Position numbers and translations under genes: made by a program
Shown here: one piece after another, positions 21,869 to 34,464 of the stretch
Layout of the letters: the number at the start of each line of letters is the position of its first letter
Position numbering within the stretch: the first letter of the stretch is position 1
Notes under the pieces: generated by a model
What the model was told of the DNA's origin: nothing
Databases searched by the model: none
Seen by the model: the letters and a program-made list of their open reading frames with translations, nothing else
NCBI RefSeq assembly: GCF_000001735.4
Contig: NC_003075.7
Location: 10,107,001-10,171,000, forward strand
Source: Arabidopsis thaliana
Lineage: Eukaryota > Streptophyta > Magnoliopsida > Brassicales > Brassicaceae
DNA length: 64,000 bases
Reading direction: 5' to 3'

Positions 21869-22363
21869 ATGGAAGATTTGGTTTTGATGAAACAGAGTCT
21901 TCTAAAAAGCTTCATCGTCTCTCTTATTCTCACTCTCGTCTTCCTCATCTCACCATCATCATCATCTTCGAATCAAGAAACAAGAGTATCATCAACACAA
22001 AAAACGGAAGCTTATCTCAACGGTTACGAATCACCGCACCAACTCGTCTACATCAAGAAAACGACACCGTTTATCTTGAACCAGCGGTTGCAACGAGACA
22101 ACCACCGTCGTCGTCGTTACAATCACCAATACTACTACTACTATCGACATACTCTTCGTCATCGCCGTGGTCTTCATCATCGTGCTGGCTACTTCAAGAT
22201 GATGGCCAAGAAGAATAACGGTTTAAACCGTCCGGTTCGACAGGATACTTTCTCGGTTATGCTTCCCAAAGGATTCGTACCTCCTTCCGGTTCATCTCCA
22301 TGCCATAACCAGAACCCTAATTCCGCTACTACTCTCTTTTGCGATCTTTCTACACAACCCTAG
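21869..22363 (+). CDS. Small secreted-peptide precursor-like protein with IDA/CLE-like C-terminal motif
   Basis: A 164-residue protein without introns. Residues 7-34 (MKQSLLKSFIVSLILTLVFL and following ISPSSSSS) look like a signal peptide. The ATG at 21887, the second Met, may be the real start for secretion; I give the longer ORF. The middle is low complexity and very basic and aromatic (HRRRRYNHQYYYYYRH, then LRHRRGLHHR), as in many variable propeptide regions. Near the C-terminus, about residues 131-147, is MLPKGFVPPSGSSPCHN, followed by a short tail NQNPNSATTLFCDLSTQP. The LPKG...PPS....HN pattern recalls IDA/IDL peptides. The last twelve residues also fit the CLE layout (P-S-G-x-x-P-x-H-N). 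I cannot assign the family firmly. It may be a signalling peptide precursor of the apoplast; this is inference. Confidence 0.7.
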   Translation: MEDLVLMKQSLLKSFIVSLILTLVFLISPSSSSSNQETRVSSTQKTEAYLNGYESPHQLVYIKKTTPFILNQRLQRDNHRRRRYNHQYYYYYRHTLRHRRGLHHRAGYFKMMAKKNNGLNRPVRQDTFSVMLPKGFVPPSGSSPCHNQNPNSATTLFCDLSTQP

Positions 22364-23244
22364 ATATCGTTGCCGATACGTCGTACGTGAAACGATTTTG
22401 TTCCTCTCGTCGCACTTTTGTATTTTTCATCTTTTAAAGATTTTTTTTTCTTTTTTGTTCGGAATGACCGGTGCATTGATCAGTGCATTTTTGACGGTCA
22501 AGTGTATGAAAATAATTTGCATACTAATGTTTGATTGTTCGTGTCCTTTGATTTTTCAGAAAGTACTTATTTTTCCTTACGTGCAGCTGAATTATTTTAT
22601 TCTATAAAACTAAACTTGACTGATCGGTAAAATAATATATGGAGAGAAAAAAGCATATGTGTCTATGTTTTCAAGGTCAAAACGCATCGTTTGTGGCAAG
22701 AACAAGGGAGTATATTGAGCCGATATAATTGGAAATGAGCATGTGAATTTGCATCGTGAGCATAAGCTCTTGTTTCATGGCTTTTTTTTCTTAGCTTCAG
22801 TTCCAATTCTTCGTACCGTCCACTCCAATGCATATGTTTGCATTCTAATATCTATATTATATAACTAGCTAGGGATTGTATTTAAAATATCCAACAACAT
22901 ATACAAATGAATTAAGCTATGCCATATTTCTTGAATTAGAGGGAAAAAAATATATGGTTGATTCTAAACCGCTACTGGTTATCGATTATATGCCTTTTGG
23001 TCAAAGTTACTACTTACTCAAACCTTTTCATATACGACAAGTTTTTCTTAAAAAGTAAACTTTGTTTCTTTATTATATATGTCAATTACTTGTTAACGAC
23101 AACAATAAATTTAGAATTTTCACTATTGACCGACTTCATTTGAATGTTGAATTGAATATAAATTATATTTATCAAGCTTATAATTAAATTGTTTACATAA
23201 ATATCCTAAACAATCGCGTTATTATATTGTCAATAACTTTTCCT
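22364..23244. other. Intergenic: convergent 3' flanks
   Basis: Two genes end toward each other here, the peptide-like gene (+) and the glucanase (-). I see only AT-rich DNA with short meaningless ORFs. AATAAA-type signals occur on both strands. No gene is supported. Confidence 0.6.
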
Positions 23245-25019
23245 CTAAAATAGTCTCAACATTACAACTTGAACCATCGCCAATATCAAAATTGTCCAAT
23301 ACTCCAAGCTCCTCTTTGCCTGAAAGAAGAAGAAAACAGAGAATTAATTCATTTTGCACATCTAGTCCTTTCACAAACTTATTCTCGTCGTGGCCCCAAT
23401 AATTCCAAATTCTAACAAAATTCACCACATAATACTAATCGTACCTTAGTGGCAGAGGATGAATAAGTGACAGATTCTGAATTTGCCGTCGTTGTCGACA
23501 TTGTAGAGAATCCCAAATTGTAAGCTAATGATCCATCTGGTTGGAATATACCGTAGTTTTTCTCCGAAGTAGGACCTGGTTTCATATCTTCATTGAACAA
23601 CGCAAATATATAAACATCGAGTCTTGCATTCCGTCTCGCTGGAGTTCCTTCTCCGGCGAATTGCCTCATCATAAGATTCCGGTTATACGTGGCAGCATTC
23701 ACAGGAGACGCTCCAATCTCTCCGACATCTCCTTTTGAAGGCCACCCTGTTTCCGCAACCCTAACTTCTATGTTACGGTACCCTAGTTTCGCAGCCGCGA
23801 AAGCAACTGCGTCAACTTGAGCATACATCATGTTGTCGTAGTGTAGTCTTGTGTTGGGATCGGTCATGCCGATGTTACGGTTGAATAGAACGTAATCGAC
23901 TGGGATTTCTTGTGGGTTATCTTTGTAGGCAAAGTAAGGGTAAGCATTTATCCAAAAAGGAGATTTCGTGGCTTCCAAGAAATCTAGAAGTTGTTGCATC
24001 ACGGAGGAAACCTCCGGCTTGAAACTTCCGGCAGATGGAGGATAAGATTCACCGAGGACGGCAAGAGAGCTTGGAGACGAGACTTGAATGTATCTATCTA
24101 AACCTAATTGGACCAAGGCTTTGTGGATGTTGATTATCGCCGGCATCATGTATCTATTACCAAAAAGAGGAGAGAATATAGTCAAAATTAGCAATTATTG
24201 GACAAAAACTATTACACTCATTTCTTATTGAAATTCAAAGTGGAGTTTAATAAATATAATATTTTTTTCGAAGGAGTTCGTTACATTTGACCAAGTGGTA
24301 GTCAAGAAAATGTGAAATCAGTTAATGAAAAAAAACTAATTCTGTGATCATGTAACAAATTAGACTAATATTCAACGATTAGTACTTACCCTATTAAACT
24401 AGAGTCGTCGTCGGTGAAAAGCTCGTTTCCGACCATAATTCCGGTAATCCTAGTGGCCGGAACATAGGGTTTAATGTGAGAATCTACCCATTGGGTAGCT
24501 TGTTGAGGATCTTGTAGTAATGGTAAAACCTGATTTTCGATGGTGACGATGATCTCGATGTTTGAATTTGCAAAGGCACTAAGGATTTGAGGGTTAGTGT
24601 CGTAAATTCTTGTTTTTGTGATCCTTAAAGATCTCAAGAGGTTAATGACTTTATCCGGTGAAGGCAAATTGTTCCCAACTTGTCCGTAATTGATGCCAAG
24701 AGACGTTACTGTTTGTAGTATATTCCCTATATTTCCAAACAAAGAATCGAACTTTTAGAAAACAATGCCAAAAATCTTTAATATTCCATTAAACAAACAT
24801 TGAAAAAATGAATTCTAGACTTATTATCGATCCGTTATTTCACTATGTTAAAATCTTACACGTTGAGGTTTTAAGGCGGCAACGTAAAGCATAACTTAAG
24901 TGTTAAGAATTTGGTTTTAAAATTTCAGAATGAAAAAGAAAATAACCTGAGAAAACGAGAGAAAGCAGGAGAAAAACATGAATGAGACTGGAATGTCTTG
25001 TGAATGTTCTTGATGTCAT
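23245..25019 (-). CDS. Glucan endo-1,3-beta-glucosidase (GH17), GPI-anchor type
   Basis: Cell-wall enzyme family that cuts beta-1,3-glucan (callose). Exons in transcript order: 25019-24947, 24726-24390, 24153-23445 and 23319-23245, all GT..AG, giving 397 codons plus stop. The first exon encodes a signal peptide (MTSRTFTRHSSLIHVFLLLSLVFS). The GH17 barrel begins TSLGINYGQVGNNLPSP. The acid/base Glu is E126 in MVGNEL and the nucleophile Glu is E271 in VAETGWPSKG. The last exon encodes AKRSLEYWTILILAMVQVVMLRLF after a Ser/Thr-rich spacer (STTTANSESVTYSSSATK). This is a typical GPI-attachment tail, so the mature protein is probably tethered to the outer plasma membrane, possibly at plasmodesmata. 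No X8/CBM43 domain is present. Confidence 0.92.
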
Positions 25020-27930
25020 GTTGAGGAAGAGAGAGGGAGGGAAAGAGATTGTGAAGGTTTTGGGTTTTAAGAGAAGTGTTTAATGGAATATTTATAGACA
25101 TACACAATAAGCCAACCAAGGTGAAGAATACTTTTCTTCGCTTGTTTGTTTTTTTTCCGTGTTTTTTGTTGTGAAAAGGTTTAGTGTTGAAGTTTATGTT
25201 TTTTAAAAAAAGTGTTTTTAAATTGTTTAGCTTTGCCTCCCTATATTGCTTTTCTCATTTATGCCTTTTTTATCCACTGACGGCTTTCTATAAACCACAA
25301 CGAAGGATTTCTTATTAAAGAAAATTATTAGGTTTTAAAATATTTGTATGTAGTTATTTATCATATAGCTAGATTAATGCAGACTCTATGACAAGACAAT
25401 TTGCATGCACATGTATGGAAGGAAATACGTTGTTTGTGTGTTTCGTTTAATTACATGTACTATACAAGTGGTGTTAACTGTTGGGTTGGTAAAAAAAGTG
25501 AGCAATGTTATTAAATTAAGAAGAGATTGGGATACACATAAGTGGACGTGTATAGAATATTGAAGAAGTTTCATAAAGCACCGGAAAATATTAAAATATT
25601 CGTTTCAATTAAGTAGGTGAGTCGTGACTTAAAACAAACTTGTACTATACACCAAAAGTTTATTCTACGATAATCATGGAGAAAAAGACGTGGTATAAAA
25701 ATTAATATTAACACAATGAAATTTTAATAGATAATCATGTCTTGTAGAATAATCATGAAAGGTAAAATATCAAATTTTCAGCTAAAACTTCATGACAAAA
25801 GAAATTTTATAATGGGTTATTAGTCCCACAAAAATGGTCTTTATTTTTCTTATTAACTTTTACTACTATTAATATTATTATCTAATTTATCTGAATCATT
25901 GATTTTACTAATCACGTGTTAATTATGATTAATTTAATGCTAATTCAAATTCGAAGAATAATGATTACATTTTCGCATGAATCTTGACCGCAAGTGTATC
26001 CTAGCCTAATTAATATGACAAACAAACCTTACTATATTTCTTTAGACAAAAGCTAATTGGAGATCCGATTTGACTTGACGTGTCAAAGGATTCAATAGTA
26101 CACTGAGGAAGCCTCCTCCGTTTCTCCTTTAAAGTTTAATATTTTCAAATCTCCCGGGAAATATAATACATACAAATAAACATATATCACATATTTATTT
26201 TCTTTTTGTAATCCGAGGCTTTTGGACGGAAATTCATACAAGTCCTCGAAAGTTATCAAGAACGGGATATCCAAAATTGTATTCGTGAAAGATATATAAG
26301 TCGTAATATAATTTGCCATTAATTGTCAAGAAAAAATCTCAAATATATTGTTATTCGGATTAAGATGATAGAGAAGGGATATACTTACTTTCCTTTAGAC
26401 AAAAGGATCATGCTTAATTTTGAGGCACTTGTAAAATAAAACAAGACAAATATGATAATGTATAAATTGACAAATAACTAAAAGCATTAGCATAACAAAA
26501 GTAAAATAAAATGGTCAATTGGGATAATGTTGCTAATATGCTTTCGAGGGGAATTAGACAAGTTGGCGGGGCAGTGTCACACACTTGGAGCCGTCGGTCA
26601 ATTTCAACCATCGGTTGTTTTTTAATCACCTGACATAATAAACCCCAACAAAACTTATTTAAGAAATAGTAAGTGCTTTCGCTTGGTTGGCTATTGATTT
26701 GTTAATCAATTAATTTCTACTTACTATATTTTTAAATGGTAAAATATAAAGGGTTAAACTTGATCACGTAGACGATAGTCAATTCGTTTTCTCGAAAGGT
26801 TGGCTAGCCAGAAAATTACATTAATTTAAAGTGGAACTTTTGGCTGTATTGATCTAATCCAAAATACCCTAGTGTCTTCTTTTCGATTCTATAATATTAA
26901 ATCTTCTCTCTTTTTCACGACACCAAGAGCCATTTTATTTGAACACATGTATACAACTTATAAGAAATATACCCGTCTCAAGCTATTGAACTTGTTGCAA
27001 TTAAAAATGTAATCGTTCGATGTTGGAATTAAATATGTGGAAAGGAGTCAAAATCAGTCAATTATTCAGAGTGGCCTGTTTATAGTTGGCTGAAAACTTT
27101 TAGTTCGTCGTTTAAAAGTTTGATTTCGTGGCTTAGGATTGACCACCGGTCGACTTATGGCAGTTCCATATAGATTAATTTGATAATGACGTAACTATAT
27201 ACCATACACGGCCGAACAGATTGTTTTATATAGGCCTATATGTGTAAAGTTAAAGATAATTTGATTTATTATCGAGTATATGACACAAGTTTTAATTTAT
27301 TTCTAATGTTTAAATTTAATGATTCTGGTTTAGTTCTTCATGAATATGATCTAGTTTGTTAATTATTTACTGAATGGACATATTTTTGGTTGCAGAATAT
27401 TTCAAGTTTACGTTATCTGTGGATATTTTAATGTCCAAATCAGAAAGATCATATAATTGTCCAGCAAGTTTGAAACAGCAGACAGAAAAAGAGAATGATT
27501 TTGTTTTAGCTCGGATTGAAAGAATATGCCATTTAATCTGCAATTTATTTACAATATCGAATATGCAAATAAAATGACATGAAAGCTTTTTAAAGCAACA
27601 CAAGTACTCAACGATATCAATGTTTTTGAACAAAGGTTAAGTTTCTTCAAAGAAAGGGTTTAACCCTTTTAACGCATGAAAAATAGAGTATATATAGGGT
27701 TTACTTGATTCGGATTTCCATGTTGGACATTTGCAAATGTATGATGCATCACACCCAACTGTGGGAATTTGATAGTGATAGGTAACTAAATTGGTTAACC
27801 ATTTCCAACTTGGACCATGTGCGAATTGGTTTGAAGGTGGTAATATTAAGGTACCTTTGAATTCTCCCGCATGAATGATTCGGGAAGTGTTATAGCGGGT
27901 TTCTTAAAGAGAACAGTGTAGATAAGGGAG

Positions 27931-27976
27931 AAGATTGCAAAATCAAAAAAAAACAAAAAAAAAAAAAGATTGCAAA
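27931..27976 (+). repeat. Poly(A) insertion scar with 11-bp flanking repeat
   Basis: AAGATTGCAAA occurs at 27931-27941 and 27966-27976. Between them is ATC and a nearly pure A run broken by one C. The layout is that of a tail-only retroposition with a target-site duplication. Replication slippage is an alternative because the flanks are short. Confidence 0.5.
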
Positions 27977-30075
27977 TTTTACCTACTGTTTAACAAATGG
28001 ATCAGGCCAAACCATCATTAAACATGCTTGACAGGTCTAGGTTGGGTTGGACCGACATGTTTTTTTTTTTACTTAACAATATATAGTTCACCAGATCAAA
28101 AATTCAAATTATATCTGCATAAAAGATACTAAGCTGCACCAAAGTGAACATATAGTTAAATAATGAGCCTATAACGTATCTAAAAATTCTTTTTGACGTC
28201 ATACACTTGTATTTTATATTTGAACTGAACTCTATATACATATATTACCAAGATTCACATACTGTACTTAGTTTGGATTCATTAGACAAAATAAGATATT
28301 TGACGTCATATTAAAATACAGATATCGTGGGCCATTTCGAATAGTGGATATATATAATACTTATAATCGAGTCAAAATGGTGTAAAGCATTATTTCATAA
28401 AGCTGCCTACAAAATTGAATTTTTGGTGGATAATGGATAAGGATTAAGCGGCAAGATTTATGAAGAAGAAAAACAAGCTTTATGATCATATAGGAGAGGA
28501 AAGTTAATGTCTTATCCAACAACGATAATGCTTTCTCGATAACCAGTAAACATCGTGCATGCATGGCTAAAAGCTTTTACGTGTGCTTTTTTTTTCTTTA
28601 TAGTAGTTAAAATTTAAATGTTCTTATACTAATCAAAGTGTTTTTCATTTATGACGCGCATACGTAAAAAGGGCCTTAAATCTATGTGTATGTTTCTCTT
28701 TTTACTCCATCTTTTTTGGTTAACGACAAGAAAATGAGAATTTCGAAATATTTTATAAAAAGTATGTAAATTTGGGTGCGACATTAAAGGATAAGACACG
28801 TAATATTTTAGAAATTTATATTGAAAGTTCAAATTTTTATATTATTAGGGGACAGCTTATCGTTGGTTTTAGTTGTATTTTGTTTTGTCAACTTGTCTGA
28901 TGTCATGAGCTTTTAGGCATTTTCGATTCTAGAATTTTAGTTTTGCATGTATCAGAGAATTGTATTTAAACAAATTAGACACATATTCAATGATTATTAC
29001 TTACCCTATTACAATGACAAATAAAAAAACGGAGACGAGTCTAAAATGATAAATCCAACGTGTAGTCTAGTCATACATCGTTGTTCAGTTGTTAAAAGAT
29101 TATAAATTATACAGCTTTATTTCACAGTACCGAACGAGATCGATGTCACTTACTCTGTAACTTCATAATATCTACGCCTTTGTATATATACAGATATATG
29201 TTGGCCTTTCGTGTATAGGGTTGTGTATATATTTCTTTAATTTAGTCACTTCTTAGAACCATCTTTCTCTTTATTGTCATCCAAGGGATACTCTAGTATT
29301 ATTTAACTTTTCTTCAACATTTCAATCGCTTTTTTTTGGCACATGGCTTGACATGTAAAAGGGTGATTGTATGCGTGTGTGGATTCACGTTTTTAAATAT
29401 ATGCATATATTATATGTGACGATTCGTATCAAGAATCACAAAAGGAAATCCCCCAAAAGAAAATACTTTTCTTATTTCCGCCAAAACACTTAAAGAACGA
29501 CGACATTTTTTGCCGACGTTTAGTAAGAAAAAAAAGAGAGCAGTTAAAAGTAAATGTAAAAAACCCACATAGAACAAATTCTTTTGTTGATTTCCAACTC
29601 AAAACAATAGTAGAAACTAATTAAGTGAAAAGATACACATATGAATTAAGGTGTCTTGGTATCCATTTAAATTGTGTTTCCTCAAACTTCTCTTTTTCCA
29701 CAATTCGCAAAAACTACTATTTATTTGGTCGTCTACAATTCAAACAGATGCATTACTATATATTGATATTGAATTCAATCACAAACGATATCTGAATTCG
29801 AAATATCTCCGTACGGAAAAACCAGAAAAGATTAAAACCTAAATAAATATAAACCAAAAAAGATGAAAATATATAACTTAAAAGAAAAAAAAAACTATAA
29901 CCTACAAACAATACTAATGTAAAAATTTGTAAAAATTCCAAGGAAATGTATATTGCCGGCGACCAAATATCAGTAGACTAATATTGGGTCGAAACCCCAA
30001 AAAATATTGGGCCCAAACCCAAAAGAAGAACATACCAACAACATACTTTCCAGTAGGAGAAAGCACAAAACTAAA

Positions 30076-30235
30076 CTTTATTGCAGCGTACTAGACAAAA
30101 CATTAAACACAAACATAGATTTCAATTTAATTAAACACCCTCAGCTGGGTCACCAACTAGACCATGTAACAGCAACATCATATGATGATATGGGTTGCCT
30201 ACCGAGAGATTTTGCTTAGGTACAACAGCTGAAGC
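30076..30235 (-). pseudogene. Possible terminal exon of an unrecognised gene or gene relic
   Basis: On the minus strand, a CTTCAG acceptor before 30235 is followed by an open frame that starts ASAVVPKQNLSVGNPYHHMM and continues LLLHGLVGDPAEGV to a TAA at 30133-30131. A CAATAAAG poly(A)-signal-like word follows about 50 bases later, near 30078-30085. The composition is less AT-rich than the surroundings. I do not recognise the protein and find no convincing upstream exons before 30480. It may be the decayed 3' end of a gene copy. Confidence 0.3.
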
Positions 30236-32636
30236 CTGAAGCAATCAAGAGAGCAAATTAATGTCTCTTCTAAGTTTGACGTAGTTGACTACTGGACAGA
30301 TGTACTACTGCATATGCTGGCCTCATTTCGCATCAAAATGAGGTTTGAAAACATTAGAGGCGTATGAGAATGTGAAAAATAAGAAATAAAGGCTATTGAA
30401 CCCATCCACTATCCTTTGATGCGCTATGGGGATAATTAACACAATATGAGGGAGGGTTAAGCAGTTGATAAATATGGATAGTCTTGGTTCGGGCCGGGTT
30501 TGGACGTTTCCTTTTTTTGTTGGGTTTAGAAAAAGTAAACAAGTTTAAATGAATTAAGATTTTGGTTTGTTTTAGAAATAGATCATTTTGGGTTTTAGAA
30601 ATAAATACTTTTCGGGCTGTGAAGCTGCTAACAACACACCTAAATACTAATTGAGAGTATGTAATTAAGTTAATATCATACTTTTTAATCTTCCGTTAGC
30701 TAATTTGGCCCATATAGAGACTTTAATTGAAATATATGATCCATCGAAAACAAATAATCTTATGCCGTAATGGGTTCAACATGGATGGACCTCATCATGG
30801 CCTTCTCTCAGATATTTGTAGGTTTTTGCTTGCTTTTGTCACTTACTACAAAAATTTAACTTTTTAACAAGTATTATATAAGAACTAATAATTTTATTAT
30901 AAGTGATATATTGATATTATCGTCATTGCTAACATATTTTCAAATAATTTGCATATATATGTAGTGTTGTAGAAGATAAAAATAATAATATAATAGTCAC
31001 TTGAATAGTCTAGATTTTTTAAGATAATATACAAGCTTATAAATGAAAATATCAAATTTCTATCATAGTTTAATTATTTATATACAGTCATTAACTATAT
31101 TTTCGAATTAAACTAATTCAATATATATTTAAAAATAATCATTACAGGTACTTTTGTTTCATTTTAGTTTATTTAACCATTATTTTATCAATTTAAATTT
31201 TTAATTTTGGGAAACGTTAAAACTAATTTTAACAAATATCTGTCCAAAATGCAGATTCCCTCTCAAAGTATAAAGCTCAATTTATTTGCGTGAAGGCACA
31301 CATAAAATCCCAAGATATATACCCGATTTGGAAATTTAGGATCTAAGTCAATGATAATGGTTTTGAGCCAAACCTTTTTGAGTTTTGAGTTGTAAGATGG
31401 AATGTTTTTTCGTCATAAATCACTTGTAGCATGAACATTCTTTGTTTTTCTTACTTAAAATAGAGATAATTTATTGTTTTTTTCGTGCATTGGCAAAACT
31501 TCTTTCCGTAAGCACTTAGTTGATACGAAAGAAACACGACTTATATATTCAACTATATCGATCAACGAGAAAAAAACGACCACATTCATTGGACCTGTTA
31601 TTTTCTAATTAGGCTTCAAAAAATTCTTTAATTTCATTGAAATCAGGAAATAAAGCGTTTGAAAACTATATAACAAGTTCAACATTACAACAACGTGCCT
31701 TTTGAACATTAAATCTATACAGTAGCAGTATTATATACACACAGTATATAAATGTAACGTAAGGACCAAAAAAAGAGAAATTTTTTATATCGAATGAGCA
31801 ACGAAATGATACAAGGAATTAGTATATATATATGAGGAAATTGGATAATATAGATACATATAAATATATGCATACAAATTATATGTATATACAAAGATTA
31901 AGGATCCGGCCCCTCTGACTCTGTTTGACTAAGGACAAAGATTACTTATAAATATCTTCTTTGTTTCAAGAAAGAGTATCTGAATGTAATTTTTGTAGAA
32001 GCATTTGACGTTCATTCCGACAAAGTCTAAATCACCATTTTTTTATAATCAAATACGAATAACAAGTTCCTATATTCTTTCTTTCTATGTTACACAGGTC
32101 ATATAGTTCTAGAAATATACATTGTCATTATGAGAAGAAACAAAACCATCCATGATCTTCATTTTAAGTTTTATAATGGTATTCACATTGTCATTTTGAG
32201 TAGGGGTTACTATTGCGTATAATTCAAGCGATAGACTATTGAAGATTAATATTTGTAATGTTTTTCTAATAGAACCTAACTAAATAAAGAATATGGATCA
32301 CAGTTTCATGATTTAATTATATTTTATACTATTAGTTAGTAGGGTCCCCTTCATGTCTGGAAAAGTTTTCTTTTTGTTGAGGTCGGTGGATATTTCAAAC
32401 CATCAATTCTCAAATATCTTTCGCCTTTCTAATGAATATACGTGTGATATCTTTAAATTTTTATTACCATCATGATATTTTCTCAAATGTTTTAAGAATG
32501 TTCTTAAATTAGAGAAAAATGATAGTCAATGTTATACTTAGTTAAAAGAAACTATATATTCTCATCAAAAGTTTAACCTATTTATAAATATCTTACTTGT
32601 TCATGTTGGAACGAAAATGTGCATTGAAAGAAAAGA

Positions 32637-32679
32637 AGATTAATCTCTCTTTTTTTTGTACAAAAAGAGATTAATCTCT
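32637..32679 (-). repeat. Poly(T) insertion scar with 12-bp flanking repeat (also palindromic)
   Basis: AGATTAATCTCT occurs at 32637-32648 and 32668-32679 around CTTTTTTTTGTACAAAAAG. The flanks are direct repeats. Because ATTAAT is self-complementary the segment can also fold as a hairpin. Reading it as a minus-strand insertion gives GTAC followed by eight A. Confidence 0.5.
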
Positions 32680-33171
32680 TTCATGCATTGTACTCAACAA
32701 AGGTATAATTATAAATAGATGATCATGAAAAGAGACTGCAAAGTATTACAACTCCTACAGGACCACTATTAGAATGCTAAATTGCTAACATGCATATATC
32801 ACATGATTGTGTTGACATCAAATTTTGGTCTGATAGGTCCGCATCGGTTAGTTTTGTACAAAGATGAAGGTTTATTCGTCCCGTTGCAAATTTAATAAAT
32901 TTGCAATTGTTTTCGAAATGTATTAATTTTTCATAGAGAAAAACAAATAGATGTATTGTTAATATATAGATGAAGATCTCAAAGTCGTCATTTCTGAAAC
33001 AAATATTGCAAACAGGAAAGTTGTTATATTTAACAAGTTTTTTTTTAACAAGCTTATTTCTTGCTACCATGAAAAAGTATTTAGTATTTATTGACGAATC
33101 CGGTGATAAATAAAAGTTGTAAATCGACAAATAAAACGATTCAATGGATTTCTCAAATTAATCAGTGCTTA

Positions 33172-33194
33172 ATATATATATATATATATATATA
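33172..33194. repeat. TA microsatellite
   Basis: An uninterrupted run of about eleven TA dinucleotides lies in the gene desert. Such tracts are highly variable between accessions. A similar run lies at 57749-57767 in the TCP2 leader intron. Confidence 0.9.
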
Positions 33195-34365
33195 AGCTTT
33201 ATTAAATAAAAATTTTACTTTTTTTAGTGGTCTTTGAATTGTGCGAGTGTGAATGGGTTGGTCATTGACGTAAAAGAATGGTCATGATCAAATGTTGATA
33301 ATGGCTAGGATGGTCAACATATTTTTATTTCTTGATTTGCTTGTATCTTACCTGCCTTAGTTCTATTATTAACCACTCTCGAATTTGTTTTCGATCTTAC
33401 CAATCAAAATACTTTGTACTCATCTTTATCTCATAGGTAGATAGCAAAGTCTAAATATTGACAGGTTAAAATAACATTACTTTTCTTGGCATAACCAAAT
33501 TCATTATTTAATTCATAGAAATGACCACCTCAACGTGTTTAAAATACCTGTTTATTTAAGATTTTGGACACGTACTAACAATTGGATCTAGCTAGCAGCA
33601 AGCATTCAAAAACTTTCGACGACTAGATTAGCAATCGTCATGTTTCTGCCTAATTTGAATCGCTTTTATTGCAGTTTTCTAGTCGAATTCGATTATGGAC
33701 TACGGTTTTAGAGTTGCAAGATTTTTCCTAACAATAATAAATTGACACTAAAAATCTTTCGATAGTAAATATATATTCAATACTTGCAACCATTCGAGAA
33801 AAATGAACATAGTCTAAAATACATGATCAACTCTCATCAAATATAACATATTACATTATTACTATATTAGATTACGACGTTATAAAAACAATTGGATTAG
33901 CATCATATTTAGTAGCATTCATATAAAATTATTGTGACATAAATTTTCATGCAATATTTGTATAGAATAATTCCAATATTATATTGTCATACATTTAGCT
34001 AAACTATTGTCGGGGTAAATAATTGATTCTAGGCTTTGGTCCTAGGTTTATCTACAAATATATTAATACTACTAAATTAAAAAATTCAGTTAGTGTATTT
34101 AGTCTGGTGTGATGGGTACATCAGTCTCAGCATTTTCATGTGCATTGAATGTGAACACCCTTACATCAAATCTTGACTTCTTTTTCCCGCTTTTTGGGAT
34201 TGTAATCAGATGTCAATATTTAGTATTTACACAAAAACATTTGATTTGTGTAACAAAGAAGAACATGAATGAACTATATCAAAGCAAGGCCCAAAAATAT
34301 GAAGCCTAAATATTAAAATTATTTAACAAATTCCCATATCTATGTCTACATATGTGGTAGAATTT

Positions 34366-34424
34366 AAACGTAATATTTGTTTGGCTGTCAAAAAAAAAAA
34401 AAAAAAAACGTAATATTTGTTTGG
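34366..34424 (+). mobile_element. Minimal retroposition scar: 19-bp target duplication around CTGTC-poly(A)
   Basis: A 19-base word beginning AAACGTAATATTTG and ending TTTGG occurs exactly at 34366-34384 and 34406-34424. The 21 bases between are CTGTC and 16 A. A perfect long target duplication with an A tail and almost no body is the signature of an extremely 5'-truncated SINE or LINE insertion. Confidence 0.7.
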
Positions 34425-34428
34425 AACT

Positions 34429-34464
34429 GTTTGTATTTCTTTTTTTTCTTAACGTTTGTATGTC
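34429..34464 (-). repeat. Possible poly(T) scar beside the 34366 insertion
   Basis: GTTTGTATTTC (34429-34439) and GTTTGTATGTC (34454-34464) differ by one base and flank TTTTTTTTCTTAAC. The repeat is short and imperfect, so chance is a real alternative. Confidence 0.3.

Noticed and set aside
33029..33052. TTTAACAAG on both sides of a T run
   Set aside because: Nine AT-rich bases around a T tract are expected by chance or slippage.
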